64,000 nucleotides of DNA from Scolanthus callimorphus (taxonomy: Eukaryota > Cnidaria > Anthozoa > Actiniaria > Edwardsiidae), in contig CM066923.1 in the NCBI GenBank assembly GCA_033964015.1, positions 3,520,978 to 3,584,977 on the forward strand, given 5' to 3'. The notes under the pieces were generated by a model. It was not told where the DNA came from and made no database searches. It was given only the letters and a program-made list of their open reading frames with translations. How positions within the stretch are numbered: the first letter of the stretch is position 1; the number at the start of each line of letters is the position of its first letter. Made by a program: the position numbers and the translations under genes. Positions 23,930 to 37,689 of the stretch are shown here, piece after piece.

Positions 23930-24600
23930 AAACATTTTTCAGAAAAAGTCGACACAACGTAGAGAATATAGTTTTATACAATATTTCGGCTGGCCAAACC
24001 AGCCTTCTTTAGGTATTGTGAATACAAATTGGCATGTTATCACTATATACACTATAGGATTATTCAAAGCTTCAGGAGGCTAGATTCCGCTAAGAAAATA
24101 GCACGAAAAAAGCGATATCGCACGACTCGCGCAGCGACGAGGGCGATATCGTCTTTTTGAGTGCTATTTTCGGCGGAATCTACCGACTGAACGCTTTGAA
24201 CATACTTGAATCCTATGATATCTCGTCCTCAATTTACACAAAAAAGAGATATCATAGGATTCTATCTGAAATATGAACCTTATGACGTCACACAGATAAA
24301 CTAGATTAAAATATGTACAATAATATATTAATAATAATGAAAATACTAATTAGGTCTCATCTCGTTTGTTGAGACCATCAGGTTCTAAAGTTTTGGCACG
24401 TATTATCAAATTTGCTTCTCTTGCTTTTCGGACGGAATCACGACTAGAAAGTATTTTTTCAAGAGGTATAAGTTGCATATCGGAAGCAGAGTGATTAGGT
24501 GAGTGAAGAAAATGTTCTGAGACGTTGGTAGGTTTTGATCGTGATTCAGGGTTATCTACTGGGCAGCGGTCAACTTAGAGCTCGCTTTAACGATCACCAA
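23930..24600 (-). mobile_element. Penelope-like element fragment, 3' part
   Basis: On the minus strand, about 24574 down to 24350 reads as the end of a Penelope-type protein after a GIY-YIG nuclease core (NVSEHFLHSPNHS..., then RKAREANLIIRAKTLEPDGLN), with a TAA stop at 24350-24352. The 3' non-coding part continues to about 23930 and holds MITE copy 2. The element is truncated at its 5' side. Confidence 0.6.
24054..24265 (+). mobile_element. MITE copy 2
   Basis: A direct copy of 22669-22880 with few differences. It appears inserted in the 3' region of the Penelope-like fragment. Confidence 0.7.
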
Positions 24601-24769
24601 ATTGCACTTGATTGGTGCCAAATATTAAAGCTCAAATAGTTGGTGGCCCACCCCAAATGCATGGCTCAGTTTTGTTTGGCCCACCCCTTTTTGTTTGGCC
24701 CACCCCCACTTTTTTTCCGGCCCACCCCCCGTTACTTTATGACCAGTCCCTTACGCGGTGAGCCGATGC

Positions 24770-25163
24770 GTGGGGCAATTATGTTGATACTTACATTTGT
24801 ATCCTGTCCGAAATCACAAAGAAATATTTAATTCTTATAAAAAGCATGACCTTCCTTAATAAAAACACATTCAATGAGCTATAAAAACCTTCAATTTTTA
24901 AACTACCAAACTCTGCCATGTTAATTCACTACACTGAATTTTACATAAATTATAGCCCTGTTGACAACCTAAAATCTTCTGAACTGGGCTTGTATTCAAA
25001 CTTCGATTACACGGAGGCAATCACTACATATCCAGGTACCTTAGAGCATTTATTGCAAAAATGAGGGTGTGAGAGAAAAAATAGTCGTGGCCTGATTGTC
25101 ACGTGATTCTAACTCCGATCTCCCCAACTTTTGTACTGACATGTATTTCAGTCTATGGGTAGT
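24770..25163 (+). repeat. Partial copy of the 7178-9136 foldback arm
   Basis: It follows the right arm of that foldback (about 8450-8890), sharing aaaagcatgaccttcctt and acatgtatttcagtctatgg, but is more diverged. Confidence 0.65.
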
Positions 25164-26560
25164 AGGAAGTTAGGCCACTGGTACCATTTAGGGACTGGAA
25201 ATTATTTATCGCCTGGGGGAAGGGGGAGTCTTGGGCAATATGCGTTCAAAATGAAGTGATCCCCCTCTACAGCTATTATGGTTTACGTGAACCCCCCTCT
25301 CCCATTTTAGTGGAAAACGTTTTGGCTGTTCTCCTGTGTACGAACCTGAAACAACTCACAAATTAGTAGAACGAATCATGATGAAAGGAACCCCCGAAGT
25401 TTTGCAGAAAGGGAGGATCGCATTGTTATGTGGCGCGCCAAGAGCGCCCAGATTTTAACAAACGCATTTCATCAAGCAGAGAAAAATTTAATGAGCATTT
25501 CATTTTATTGGAGAGTAAACAAAGGCTGTAAATTTTTTATGCGCACAAAGCGCGCCTAAAAAATTCTTATTATTCATGTGCGTAAAATGCGGCCCGTCGA
25601 ATTTGTATGCTTGTAACGTCGAACTCACGCTGACCTAAGCTGCCAGTTCTTTCAAACATAGTAGCAACTGCACGCCAGGCCTTTTTAAGTGGGAGATTAT
25701 ACTTGCGAGTTATTGGTTTCGTTGCGCGTGCCTTCTTTATGCGAACATTTTTAAATGCACATGATATAGAACTTGCTGGAATCATTCCCCACTTAAATTT
25801 CTTGTGATCCCCCCTTTCGCTTACCCAAAAATGAAGTGATCTCCCCCAAAATCCTCAGCCCTCAGGCCAAAAATATTGACCGGTCCCGGGTAAAATTCAA
25901 AGACAAACGTTTTTTTCCAGATAGGTACCTGTTATGTTCTAGCTAATCAAGTAAATCACACTTGTTGGTAGCCTGAATTTCAGACATATTTTCCCTCGTA
26001 TAAAAAGGAAAGAACAAGCAAAATTGAAAGTTTATGGCACAGGTTTTTGAGGGAGGGTACAAGAGGACGAAGGACGACATGAATGTAGAAGATGGTGACG
26101 ATAAGAGATGGCATACAGTAAAAACCCGCATAAAAGAACAGGGGTTTTGGGGATTCAGGCTGATTTTGTTCTTAAACATTTTGTGTTTTCTGCAAAATCA
26201 GCCTGAAAATGTTCTTAAGGTGTTCTTAAAATTGTTTCCTAAAATCAAATACTGCTTTCACTACCAACAGTCAAATAAAGAATATGATTGGCAGAAAAGT
26301 AAGCTACATGGCTAAATTCACCCTGGAAATCCCCATACAGTTCCTGCTGTAGAAATCTGTGTGCAATGGTCTATTGATCTACTGTAATGTACCACAGCAG
26401 ATTATTGGACTTGAATGTAACTGGCAGCCATTTTTTATACAAGAACAATGTTTCATTTTTCAGGCTGAATGTGTTCTTATGTATAGGGTACCTTTTTGGC
26501 CAAATTCCAGCCTGAGTGTTCTTAATCCACTTGTTCTTTTATGCGGGTTTTTACTGTATT
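25164..26560. other. Unassigned spacer
   Basis: No gene recognised. The open frames at 26034-26315 and 25570-25785 have no domain that I can identify. Confidence 0.35.
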
Positions 26561-26564
26561 AAAC

Positions 26565-26827
26565 TATCTAACGCCGACCTACGACGCATCACGAACACTC
26601 GCCCTATCAGGACATACTGCGTCCAGCAACATTTAAAGTACCGGGCTCACATATGTCGTATGGACAACATGGACATACGGAAACAAATTATTTTTGATGA
26701 ACATGCCTCAAAATGGACTGCCTTAGAGAATACCATACCTGGGATAATGGATGCCCAACAGATAAGGAGGATAATGATGGACAGAACTGTGCTCCAGTGT
26801 CTATTAGATAAAATGGACACACCCTAG
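26565..26827 (+). mobile_element. LINE 3'-end fragment
   Basis: The frame ends with a pattern typical of the C-terminal region of non-LTR reverse transcriptases (LRRITNTRPIRTYCVQQHL, then YRAHICRMDN). A stop follows at 26825-26827, and then a short gaagaagaag tail at about 26860. The upstream RT is missing, so this is a 5'-truncated insertion. The clade is not resolved. Confidence 0.55.
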
Positions 26828-26879
26828 TGGGGGCAAACCCCCAGAAAAAGGGAAATCAAAGAGGAAGAAGAAGAAATTA

Positions 26880-27000
26880 CGTCTTGTTGGTATCTTTTAG
26901 GGGTCAAAATCAACTAAGCGACGCCATGTTTGGTACCTTCAGGGGTAAAACTGAACGTTCACGACGAGCACCCCGCCCCAAAGATAAGGGATTCCCCCAA
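26880..27000 (+). repeat. ggtacctttt-aggggt dispersed repeat
   Basis: A close relative of 5540-5680, with the same order of acgtcttg, ttttaggggtcaaaatc, gcgacgccat and a final C-rich run. Confidence 0.6.
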
Positions 27001-27275
27001 AGGTGAAATCGCGGCGACCTTTTCCTAAAAGCAACGTTTTCTTATCACCGAAAGCCTGAATGCCCCCGAACAAGTTCAAATGCGATCGGTTCGACTTTGT
27101 GACTCGTTGGTACATCTTCGGGACACATTCGGAGTTTTTTAAAACTGAGTTTAGGCAGCTTTTGGGCAACTTTACGAGAAAAACAGCAACTCCAGCAACT
27201 CTCCTTCCCGATTGATATTTTTGGGTCGAGAAACGAGGTTGAATGAAAGGTATCAAGAGTCATAAATATAAGTAA

Positions 27276-27955
27276 GAAGATGATGGTCACGTGACAGGTC
27301 ACGTGAACAAATTTCAGTCATATTTTGATAGGATCAAGTCAAAGCTCTTATAAAGACCTGTCATTGTACCAGGTTTGGTGCTGCTATGACTTTATACGGA
27401 GAAGTTATAAAGGCCTATAGCCTTCCAGCCTCGTTTCCATGCTGCTGCCTTTATGAAAGTTTGGACTTGAATAAACGCAATTTCTCTGTGAAACGCCGTG
27501 CGCCATGACAAATTGTCCGCCACATAACTGCTGACCAAAGTCTAGAGCAGCATTTGCTGCCATTATAAGAGCTCTTCGTGTAACTGGGTTTTATTTTGGG
27601 GGTTTGAAAGGCGGTCAATTCAGTAAAAAAGCGGTATTTTTGTGAAAGATGGTGGTCACGTGACTGGTCACGTGATCAAATTAAATTTTTTGATGATATT
27701 TAATGATAGACCTGATAGAGGTCTACCGTTATACCAAATTTGGTGCTGTTATGTTTTAATACGGAGAAGTTATATTAAAAATGCCTTTTGAGCCTCGCTT
27801 CCGTGGTAAATACCATATTTGGTAATACACCCCTTAATAACTCGAGAGTGGGACCACAATTTTGGACTACATAGTACCTGGCCTTAAAGAGCAGGTCTTC
27901 CTGCATAAGAATCAACCATCAAACCTTTTCAGTTCGGTGGGTTGAACGAAACGAT
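27276..27955 (+). repeat. Dispersed repeat with internal direct repeat
   Basis: 27415-27955 is the inverted partner of 17940-18472. Within it, a block beginning near 27276 (tcacgtgac...atacggagaagttata) is repeated near 27651-27775, a spacing of about 375 bp. Confidence 0.65.
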
Positions 27956-28189
27956 ATTTTCAGAGGTCTGGCTCCCGGACTGCCTTATTCGCATTTCGGT
28001 TCGGATCGGCTACCTTATTTGGTCATAAACCCGGTTGGAGTGCCAATGGTACAAACCATTCCGATCGGTTCGTTCCAACTGGAATGGCGAGACGACCTCT
28101 GAAGCTGAACCTCTCGTACCAACCGGAATGACCGAAACATCGACTGTACCATTGGAATCCCTACCGAAACTACCGGTTTCATATCAAGA

Positions 28190-28350
28190 AAATTTCGCCA
28201 AAAGCTGTCGTTTTGCCGACGTTGCAAAACTTCCTTATTAGGAAATCTCCCCTTACCTTATTTGGAAGGTCTGTAAGTACTTTTCCTCATATCTTAGCGA
28301 AAAAAGCAGGAAAATTGACCAAAACTTGCAGATCCTCGAGACTTGCCATT
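28190..28350 (+). repeat. Dispersed repeat shared with 42690-42845
   Basis: About 155 bp match the reverse complement of 42690-42845 with few changes, including ccgacgttgcaaaacttcc and ggaaggtctgtaagtac. Confidence 0.7.
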
Positions 28351-28687
28351 AGAAACAGCGCGTCTCCCAAACAAAATGGCCGACAAAATGACCGAAAAGG
28401 ACTGGAAACCATCGACAACTCTATCATAGGGATTCCTGTGTGTTTTATACTGATCACTTTAGTGTAGCCGCTAGCCTTTCAGCCACACGGATTTGCGAAT
28501 GTGGAATATTAATACAAAGTACAAAGGAGAGTACAAGTTTTTATACTTTTAAAACACGCCTTTAATAGCAACAACACTGCTGCAGAGGTGACTCCAACAA
28601 AACAACGCGTTTTTCAGAAATGTTTTAACTCGCTCGCGTCAAAAATGGTCGGATATTTTTGATTTGAGCTCAAGATATGTTAAACCT

Positions 28688-29009
28688 CATTCTCGTACCC
28701 AGAGCTCCCCGGCTCGTTGCCTCGCAGGGGAGGCTCTGGTGACATCCATTTGAGGGCCTTCGCTGATTGGCTGAAATGGCGCGCATGCGTACATAAAAGT
28801 AGCTTAATCTCGCTTTATAAAGGCGTACCTGTCAAAATAACACTGGCACTCGTTTCCTAGTCGTCTTGTCAACCTATGCCTTCGACTTGAAGGCTCTAAA
28901 AGTAATTGTGAGGCATAAAACCACCATTTTCTTTAACGCATTCGTCGGTGGATGTCACCAGAGCCTCCCCCGCGAGGTGACGAGCTGAGGAGCTCTGGGT
29001 AAGAGAATG
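28688..29009. mobile_element. MITE with 9-bp target duplication (Mutator-like)
   Basis: 322 bp with terminal inverted repeats of about 50-60 bp (cattctcgtacccagagctc at the left; its near-complement at the right). The 9-bp direct flank gttaaacct occurs at 28679-28687 and 29010-29018. A 9-bp duplication is usual for Mutator-like elements. There is no open frame, so it would depend on a transposase in trans. Confidence 0.75.
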
Positions 29010-29019
29010 GTTAAACCTC

Positions 29020-31680
29020 GACTATTGGTCCTCTTAAACCATTCGTTCGAATTTATTTTTAAGAGCCGCATATTTATTTTTAAGAGCCGATATTCTAAAA
29101 GTGGTATTTTTACAAAGTCCCTCCTGTGCGAAAAATCTTCGCGCGTTTTTTCTGAAACTTCTGATTTGGGGTCATTCCAGCTGATCCGAGAAAAAATATT
29201 AGCCAATCAGAATCGAGGGAGTTTGAAAAACTGGGTTATCACCCTTGGTAACCTGGCCTGCAAGATGGCGGGACTCAGAATTCGAAGGGGAGATCAGTTT
29301 TTCGCTTATTGAGTTTCTCTTTTTACTGTTTTCTGCCGTCTGAGCGACTTCATTTCGTATGCTGTGGATCTCGACAAGGCCTGAATGAGTCACAGGACTT
29401 TTGCGTGATGCCACGCTGCAAGTTTCTGTTGTTGTCTTCAAAAAACAACTCGAGATTGGATAGGTCGAGATTGGCAGGGAGAACTTCCGAGTGATTTGGT
29501 GTACAAAACAATATGAAACCAGAAGAGCAAGAAGCTCTGGAAATGATCTTCGATGATCCGGGGAGACTTTGAGATTGTTATTGGTATCATGATCAGCCTC
29601 AAGGAGTGGTGCTGCAGTGCTTGAACCGTTATTTCTCAGTGCGTCCAGCCGAACTTCTGAGCCAAGGCTACGCCTACCAACTACTACAAATGTAAGTTTT
29701 TCCTTTAAAAAGGACATTTCGAAATGTCTGTCTCGAAGAGCGGAATATTTCTTCGAATATGTTATCTGTAGCAACCAGGGGTTAACTTTGGTTGGAGTCT
29801 GAATTCCCTGCGAGTAGAGGCTACTTTTTATCTTGCGCGTTTCTTTTTACTTTTAATTTTTATGATTGATTTCTTGTGTGTTTCAACTGCGCAAAAGTTT
29901 TGAAGCTACTTCAAAACACAAAACAAGATAGAAGTGGCCTCTGCTAAGCAGGGAAGGGTCTGATCATTTATTGTGACAGCCGAAGCAGTGGAATGTGAGT
30001 GCATTTTTGTTGTAAAAAAATTCATCCAAATGTTCTATGTGATATAAATTATGGCCAATTTTCTAAGATGTGTTTATTTCCTGTTGCTATGATGACCGTG
30101 TGTTTTTTTTTCTGTTGCTATGATGACCGTGAACCAGCCCTTAGAAGCTGAAAAATACAGGGAACATACTTAAGCAATAAAAGGAGGATGTCTGTGGTTT
30201 ATAATGTGATAAATGCAGGAGGGATGGTTTTTATGAACCATATTTCTTTCTAAAAAATGACAGTTGGGCATGGTCAGTGCTGGAATTAACTGATACATTT
30301 AATAGAATAAGGGTGAAGAATGAATACTACAGGAGGGGAACAAGTTTTCGTCACATGCTACTCTCTTGAAAGAAAGTTGATTTGATTATTATTTCCAATG
30401 TATGAAGATTTTTGGACAAGTAAGGGATGTACAGACCCCCAAAACCACCAATTAGCAAATTGAAATCATTTGCACCTCCAAATAGTACTTGGTACACTTC
30501 TAATGGGCCACAGCCTCCCAGCTATGCCATCCTTACTGTGACTGCAAAAAGTCTTTTAATTTCAAGTTCTATGGTAGTGTCAGGTTGATTAATATAAAAT
30601 CCAAGAAGGCTATACTTACAGCCCCAAAGAACATGGCTAGTTGCTGGCTGCTTCGCACAGCCTAAAAAAATAATACATTCTTGGTAGCCTTAGCTACAGT
30701 TTTATGGAATGCAGTGTCTGAGGGGCCTATAGGCATTTTTTGGAAAAGGAAAAACGTTTGCAGTTCTTCCTGCTTTTTCTAAGGATTATCAAAATCTAAA
30801 TAATAGCAAAATAGCTTTCAAAATTCAACTAATTTTTGGGATTCAACTACCACAGACCAGGAAAATATGCAAACATTGCTCTGTTATTAATTACAAAGCC
30901 CAGATCATCTGAGCTTTATTATTATTGTTCTTATTATTATTTGCCTGATTGTCTTGTTTTCATGTTATCAGGTAGATGGAACAAATCCTGAGACATCACT
31001 GCCATCCGTGCCCAGCTGGGTTCATGAATATTTAAAAACTCCACAGTTATAACAACCAACCATTTGCTTCACATGGCATAGCAAAGCACAATAAAAACAT
31101 TAATCAGGTTTCGGATATTTGCTCAATATTATTTTGCTTAGTAAATAGGTAAATGACAATATAACCATTCCCAACACTTCTAGTGAAGCCATAATCTAGT
31201 GAAGCCATTTATTTCAGGCTTAATATTGATTTGTATTTGTATCTGAAATAAAGTGTTTGTATGGTGACTGTTTGTTTACTTTGTCTCATTTACATGTAAA
31301 CACAGTGACAGTACAAACATTGTACAGTGGCCATTATTATTTTTCTAATAATTGGTTAGAAAGTGCTGCCTTCGTGTCTAATGTTGCTTTGTTCAGGGTT
31401 AATACAATCTTGATTAGGCCTCTTCGCTGTGTGTTTTCCTTTTCTGGCTTTAAGAAACAAGTTTAACAGCCATAAAAGAAGTAAAAAAAAGAGCGGATTT
31501 TGTTTAAGCTGTAGGTACAGAAGTGTGCCATTTTTTGAGAGTTTGCTTGCTTGCTTTATATATAAAGACAAAGACCAACCAGAAGCAGGATTAACGCCAA
31601 TGTTTCGGACATTCATTCCTTTCATTGTTCGAACGTCATCCGCGCATCATACCTCCTAGGAATCTCGTACAGAAAACAGC
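29020..31680. other. Unassigned spacer before the satellite
   Basis: No gene I can support. A 191-codon minus-strand open frame at 29199-29774 has no recognisable domain. A tgttgctatgatgaccgtg motif is repeated at 30073 and 30113. A TIR end of the 16611-17550 family lies near 30263-30296. Confidence 0.35.
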
Positions 31681-31769
31681 GAACTTTAGATAATGACGAA
31701 TTTTGTGAAAGTCTTAGTATATAGACAAGAATTATTTAAGCCATTAACTTTGTCTATATATATAGCAAA

Positions 31770-34700
31770 CATTTAGCCGTTATCCCATAACTTAGTGGCT
31801 AAATGCGGAATCTACTATATACTATATAAATGGAAAAGGAAGGTATTTAGCCGTTATCCCATAATTTAGTGGCTAAATGCGGACTCTACTATATAAATGG
31901 AAAAGGTATTTAGCCGTTATCCCATAACTTAGTGGCTAAATGCGGAATCTAATATATAAATGGAATAGGTATTTAGCCGCTATCCCATAACTTAGTGGCT
32001 AAATGCGGACTCTACTATATAATGGAAAAGGTATTTAGCCGTTATCCCATAACTTGTGGCTAAATGCGGAATCTAATATATAAATGGAATAGGTATTTAG
32101 CCGCTATCCCATAACTTAGTGGCTAAATGCGGACTCTACTATATAAATGGAAAAGGTATTTAGCCGTTATCCCATAACTTGTGGCTAAATGCGGAATCTA
32201 ATATATAAATGGAATAGGTATTTAGCCGCTATCCCATAACTTAGTGGCTAAATGCGGACTCTACTATATAAATGGAAAAGGTATTTAGCCGTTATCCCAT
32301 AACTTAGTGGCTAAATGCGGAATCTAATATATAAATGGAATAGGTATTTAGCCGTTATCCCATAACTTGTGGCTAAATGCGGAATCTAATATATAAATGG
32401 AATAGGTATTTAGCCGTTATCCCATAACTTGTGGCTAAATGCGGAATCTAATATATAAATGGAGTAGGTATTTAGCCGTTATCCCATAACTTGTGGCTAA
32501 ATGCGGAATCTAATATATAAATGGAGTAGGTATTTAGCCGCTATCCCATAACTTAGTGGCTAAATGCGGAATCTAATATATAAATGGAATAGGTATTTAG
32601 CCGTTATCCCATAACTTGTGGCTAAATGCGGAATCTAATATATAAATGGAGTAGGTATTTAGCCGCTATCCCATAACTTAGTGGCTAAATGCGGAATCTA
32701 ATATATAAATGGAATAGGTATTTAGCCGTTATCCCATAACTTGTGGCTAAATGCGGAATCTAATATATAAATGGAGTAGGTATTTAGCCGCTATCCCATA
32801 ACTTAGTGGCTAAATGCGGAATCTAATATATAAATGGAATAGGTATTTAGCCGTTATCCCATAACTTGTGGCTAAATGCGGAATCTAATATATAAATGGA
32901 GTAGGTATTTAGCCGCTATCCCATAACTTAGTGGCTAAATGCGGAATCTAATATATAAATGGAATAGGTATTTAGCCGTTATCCCATAACTTGTGGCTAA
33001 ATGCGGAATCTAATATATAAATGGAGTAGGTATTTAGCCGCTATCCCATAACTTAGTGGCTAAATGCGGAATCTAATATATAAATGGAATAGGTATTTAG
33101 CCGTTATCCCATAACTTGTGGCTAAATGCGGAATCTAATATATAAATGGAGTAGGTATTTAGCCGCTATCCCATAACTTAGTGGCTAAATGCGGAATCTA
33201 ATATATAAATGGAATAGGTATTTAGCCGTTATCCCATAACTTGTGGCTAAATGCGGAATCTAATATATAAATGGAGTAGGTATTTAGCCGCTATCCCATA
33301 ACTTAGTGGCTAAATGCGGAATCTAATATATAAATGGAATAGGTATTTAGCCGTTATCCCATAACTTGTGGCTAAATGCGGAATCTAATATATAAATGGA
33401 GTAGGTATTTAGCCGCTATCCCATAACTTAGTGGCTAAATGCGGAATCTAATATATAAATGGAATAGGTATTTAGCCGTTATCCCATAACTTGTGGCTAA
33501 ATGCGGAATCTAATATATAAATGGAGTAGGTATTTAGCCGCTATCCCATAACTTAGTGGCTAAATGCGGAATCTAATATATAAATGGAATAGGTATTTAG
33601 CCGTTATCCCATTGCGGAATCTAATATATAAATGGAATAGGTATTTAGCCGTTATCCCATAACTTGTGGCTAAATGCGGAATCTAATATATAAATGGAGT
33701 AGGTATTTAGCCGTTATCCCATAACTTGTGGCTAAATGCGGAATCTAATATATAAATGGAGTAGGTATTTAGCCGCTATCCCATAACTTAGTGGCTAAAT
33801 GCGGAATCTAATATATAAATGGAATAGGTATTTAGCCGTTATCCCATAACTTGTGGCTAAATGCGGAATCTAATATATAAATGGAGTAGGTATTTAGCCG
33901 CTATCCCATAACTTAGTGGCTAAATGCGGAATCTAATATATAAATGGAATAGGTATTTAGCCGTTATCCCATAACTTGTGGCTAAATGCGGAATCTAATA
34001 TATAAATGGAATAGGTATTTAGCCGTTATCCCATAACTTGTGGCTAAATGCGGAATCTAATATATAAATGGAATAGGTATTTAGCCGTTATCCCATAACT
34101 TGTGGCTAAATGCGGAATCTAATATATAAATGGAATAGGTATTTAGCCGTTATCCCATAACTTGTGGCTAAATGCGGAATCTAATATATAAATGGAGTAG
34201 GTATTTAGCCGTTATCCCATAACTTGTGGCTAAATGCGGAATCTAATATATAAATGGAGTAGGTATTTAGCCGTTATCCCATAACTTGTGGCTAAATGCG
34301 GAATCTAATATATAAATGGAGTAGGTATTTAGCCGCTATCCCATAACTTAGTGGCTAAATGCGGAATCTAATATATAAATGGAATAGGTATTTAGCCGTT
34401 ATCCCATAACTTGTGGCTAAATGCGGAATCTAATATATAAATGGAGTAGGTATTTAGCCGCTATCCCATAACTTAGTGGCTAAATGCGGAATCTAATATA
34501 TAAATGGAATAGGTATTTAGCCGTTATCCCATAACTTGTGGCTAAATGCGGAATCTAATATATAAATGGAATAGGTATTTAGCCGTTATCCCATAACTTG
34601 TGGCTAAATGCGGAATCTAATATATAAATGGAATAGGTATTTAGCCGTTATCCCATAACTTGTGGCTAAATGCGGAATCTAATATATAAATGGAATAGGT

Positions 34701-37680
34701 ATTTAGCCGTTATCCCATAACTTGTGGCTAAATGCGGAATCTAATATATAAATGGAGTAGGTATTTAGCCGCTATCCCATAACTTAGTGGCTAAATGCGG
34801 AATCTAATATATAAATGGAATAGGTATTTAGCCGTTATCCCATAACTTGTGGCTAAATGCGGAATCTAATATATAAATGGAGTAGGTGTATTTAGTCGTT
34901 ATCCCATAACTTAGTGGCTAAATGCGGAATCTAATATATAAATGGAATAGGTATTTAGCCGTTATCCCATAACTTGTGGCTAAATGCGGAATCTAATATA
35001 TAAATGGAATAGGTATTTAGCCGTTATCCCATAACTTGTGGCTAAATGCGGAATCTAATATATAAATGGAATAGGTATTTAGCCGTTATCCCATAACTTG
35101 TGGCTAAATGCGGAATCTAATATATAAATGGAATAGGTATTTAGCCGTTATCCCATAACTTGTGGCTAAATGCGGAATCTAATATATAAATGGAATAGGT
35201 ATTTAGCCGTTATCCCATAACTTGTGGCTAAATGCGGAATCTAATATATAAATGGAATAGGTATTTAGCCGTTATCCCATAACTTGTGGCTAAATGCGGA
35301 ATCTAATATATAAATGGAGTAGGTATTTAGCCGCTATCCCATAACTTAGTGGCTAAATGCGGAATCTAATATATAAATGGAATAGGTATTTAGCCGTTAT
35401 CCCATAACTTGTGGCTAAATGCGGAATCTAATATATAAATGGAGTAGGTGTATTTAGTCGTTATCCCATAACTTAGTGGCTAAATGCGGAATCTAATATA
35501 TAAATGGAATAGGTATTTAGCCGTTATCCCATAACTTGTGGCTAAATGCGGAATCTAATATATAAATGGAGTAGGTGTATTTAGTCGTTATCCCATAACT
35601 TAGTGGCTAAATGCGGAATCTAATATATAAATGGAATAGGTATTTAGCCGTTATCCCATAACTTGTGGCTAAATGCGGAATCTAATATATAAATGGAATA
35701 GGTATTTAGCCGTTATCCCATAACTTGTGGCTAAATGCGGAATCTAATATATAAATGGAATAGGTATTTAGCCGTTATCCCATAACTTGTGGCTAAATGC
35801 GGAATCTAATATATAAATGGAATAGGTATTTAGCCGTTATCCCATAACTTGTGGCTAAATGCGGAATCTAATATATAAATGGAATAGGTATTTAGCCGTT
35901 ATCCCATAACTTGTGGCTAAATGCGGAATCTAATATATAAATGGAATAGGTATTTAGCCGTTATCCCATAACTTGTGGCTAAATGCGGAATCTAATATAT
36001 AAATGGAGTAGGTATTTAGCCGCTATCCCATAACTTAGTGGCTAAATGCGGAATCTAATATATAAATGGAATAGGTATTTAGCCGTTATCCCATAACTTG
36101 TGGCTAAATGCGGAATCTAATATATAAATGGAATAGGTATTTAGCCGTTATCCCATAACTTGTGGCTAAATGCGGAATCTAATATATAAATGGAGTAGGT
36201 ATTTAGCCGCTATCCCATAACTTAGTGGCTAAATGCGGAATCTAATATATAAATGGAATAGGTATTTAGCCGTTATCCCATAACTTGTGGCTAAATGCGG
36301 AATCTAATATATAAATGGAGTAGGTGTATTTAGTCGTTATCCCATAACTTAGTGGCTAAATGCGGAATCTAATATATAAATGGAATAGGTATTTAGCCGT
36401 TATCCCATAACTTGTGGCTAAATGCGGAATCTAATATATAAATGGAGTAGGTGTATTTAGTCGTTATCCCATAACTTAGTGGCTAAATGCGGAATCTAAT
36501 ATATAAATGGAATAGGTATTTAGCCGTTATCCCATAACTTGTGGCTAAATGCGGAATCTAATATATAAATGGAATAGGTATTTAGCCGTTATCCCATAAC
36601 TTGTGGCTAAATGCGGAATCTAATATATAAATGGAATAGGTATTTAGCCGTTATCCCATAACTTGTGGCTAAATGCGGAATCTAATATATAAATGGAATA
36701 GGTATTTAGCCGTTATCCCATAACTTGTGGCTAAATGCGGAATCTAATATATAAATGGAATAGGTATTTAGCCGTTATCCCATAACTTGTGGCTAAATGC
36801 GGAATCTAATATATAAATGGAATAGGTATTTAGCCGTTATCCCATAACTTGTGGCTAAATGCGGAATCTAATATATAAATGGAGTAGGTATTTAGCCGCT
36901 ATCCCATAACTTAGTGGCTAAATGCGGAATCTAATATATAAATGGAATAGGTATTTAGCCGTTATCCCATAACTTGTGGCTAAATGCGGAATCTAATATA
37001 TAAATGGAATAGGTATTTAGCCGTTATCCCATAACTTGTGGCTAAATGCGGAATCTAATATATAAATGGAGTAGGTGTATTTAGTCGTTATCCCATAACT
37101 TAGTGGCTAAATGCGGAATCTAATATATAAATGGAATAGGTATTTAGCCGTTATCCCATAACTTGTGGCTAAATGCGGAATCTAATATATAAATGGAGTA
37201 GGTGTATTTAGTCGTTATCCCATAACTTAGTGGCTAAATGCGGAATCTAATATATAAATGGAATAGGTATTTAGCCGTTATCCCATAACTTGTGGCTAAA
37301 TGCGGAATCTAATATATAAATGGAGTAGGTGTATTTAGTCGTTATCCCATAACTTAGTGGCTAAATGCGGAATCTAATATATAAATGGAATAGGTATTTA
37401 GCCGTTATCCCATAACTTGTGGCTAAATGCGGAATCTAATATATAAATGGAGTAGGTATTTAGCCGTTATCCCATAACTTGTGGCTAAATGCGGAATCTA
37501 ATATATAAATGGAATAGGTATTTAGCCGCTATCCCATAACTTGTGGCTAAATGCGGAATCTAATATATAAATGGAGTAGGTGTATTTAGTCGTTATCCCA
37601 TAACTTAGTGGCTAAATGCGGAATCTAATATATAAATGGAATAGGTATTTAGCCGTTATCCCATAACTTAGTGGCTAAAT
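31770..37680 (+). repeat. 62/63-bp hairpin satellite, forward array
   Basis: About 5.9 kb of head-to-tail monomers, roughly 94 by length. Each contains atttagcc, gttatcccataac, then ggctaaat. The outer 8-bp arms and the inner gttat/ataac arms are complementary, so each monomer can form a hairpin. Variants are cttgtgg (62 bp), cttagtgg (63 bp) and a form with gtgtatttagtc (two bases longer, G-U compatible). From about 32525 to 33600 the variants alternate as a dimer of about 125 bp. Confidence 0.95.
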
Positions 37681-37689
37681 TCCGGGGGA

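Noticed and set aside
29199..29774. 191-codon open frame on the minus strand
   Set aside because: No recognisable domain, no splice partners, and repeat-rich surroundings.
31770..37680. CRISPR array
   Set aside because: The units are continuous with no unique spacers, in a eukaryotic setting. It is a tandem satellite.
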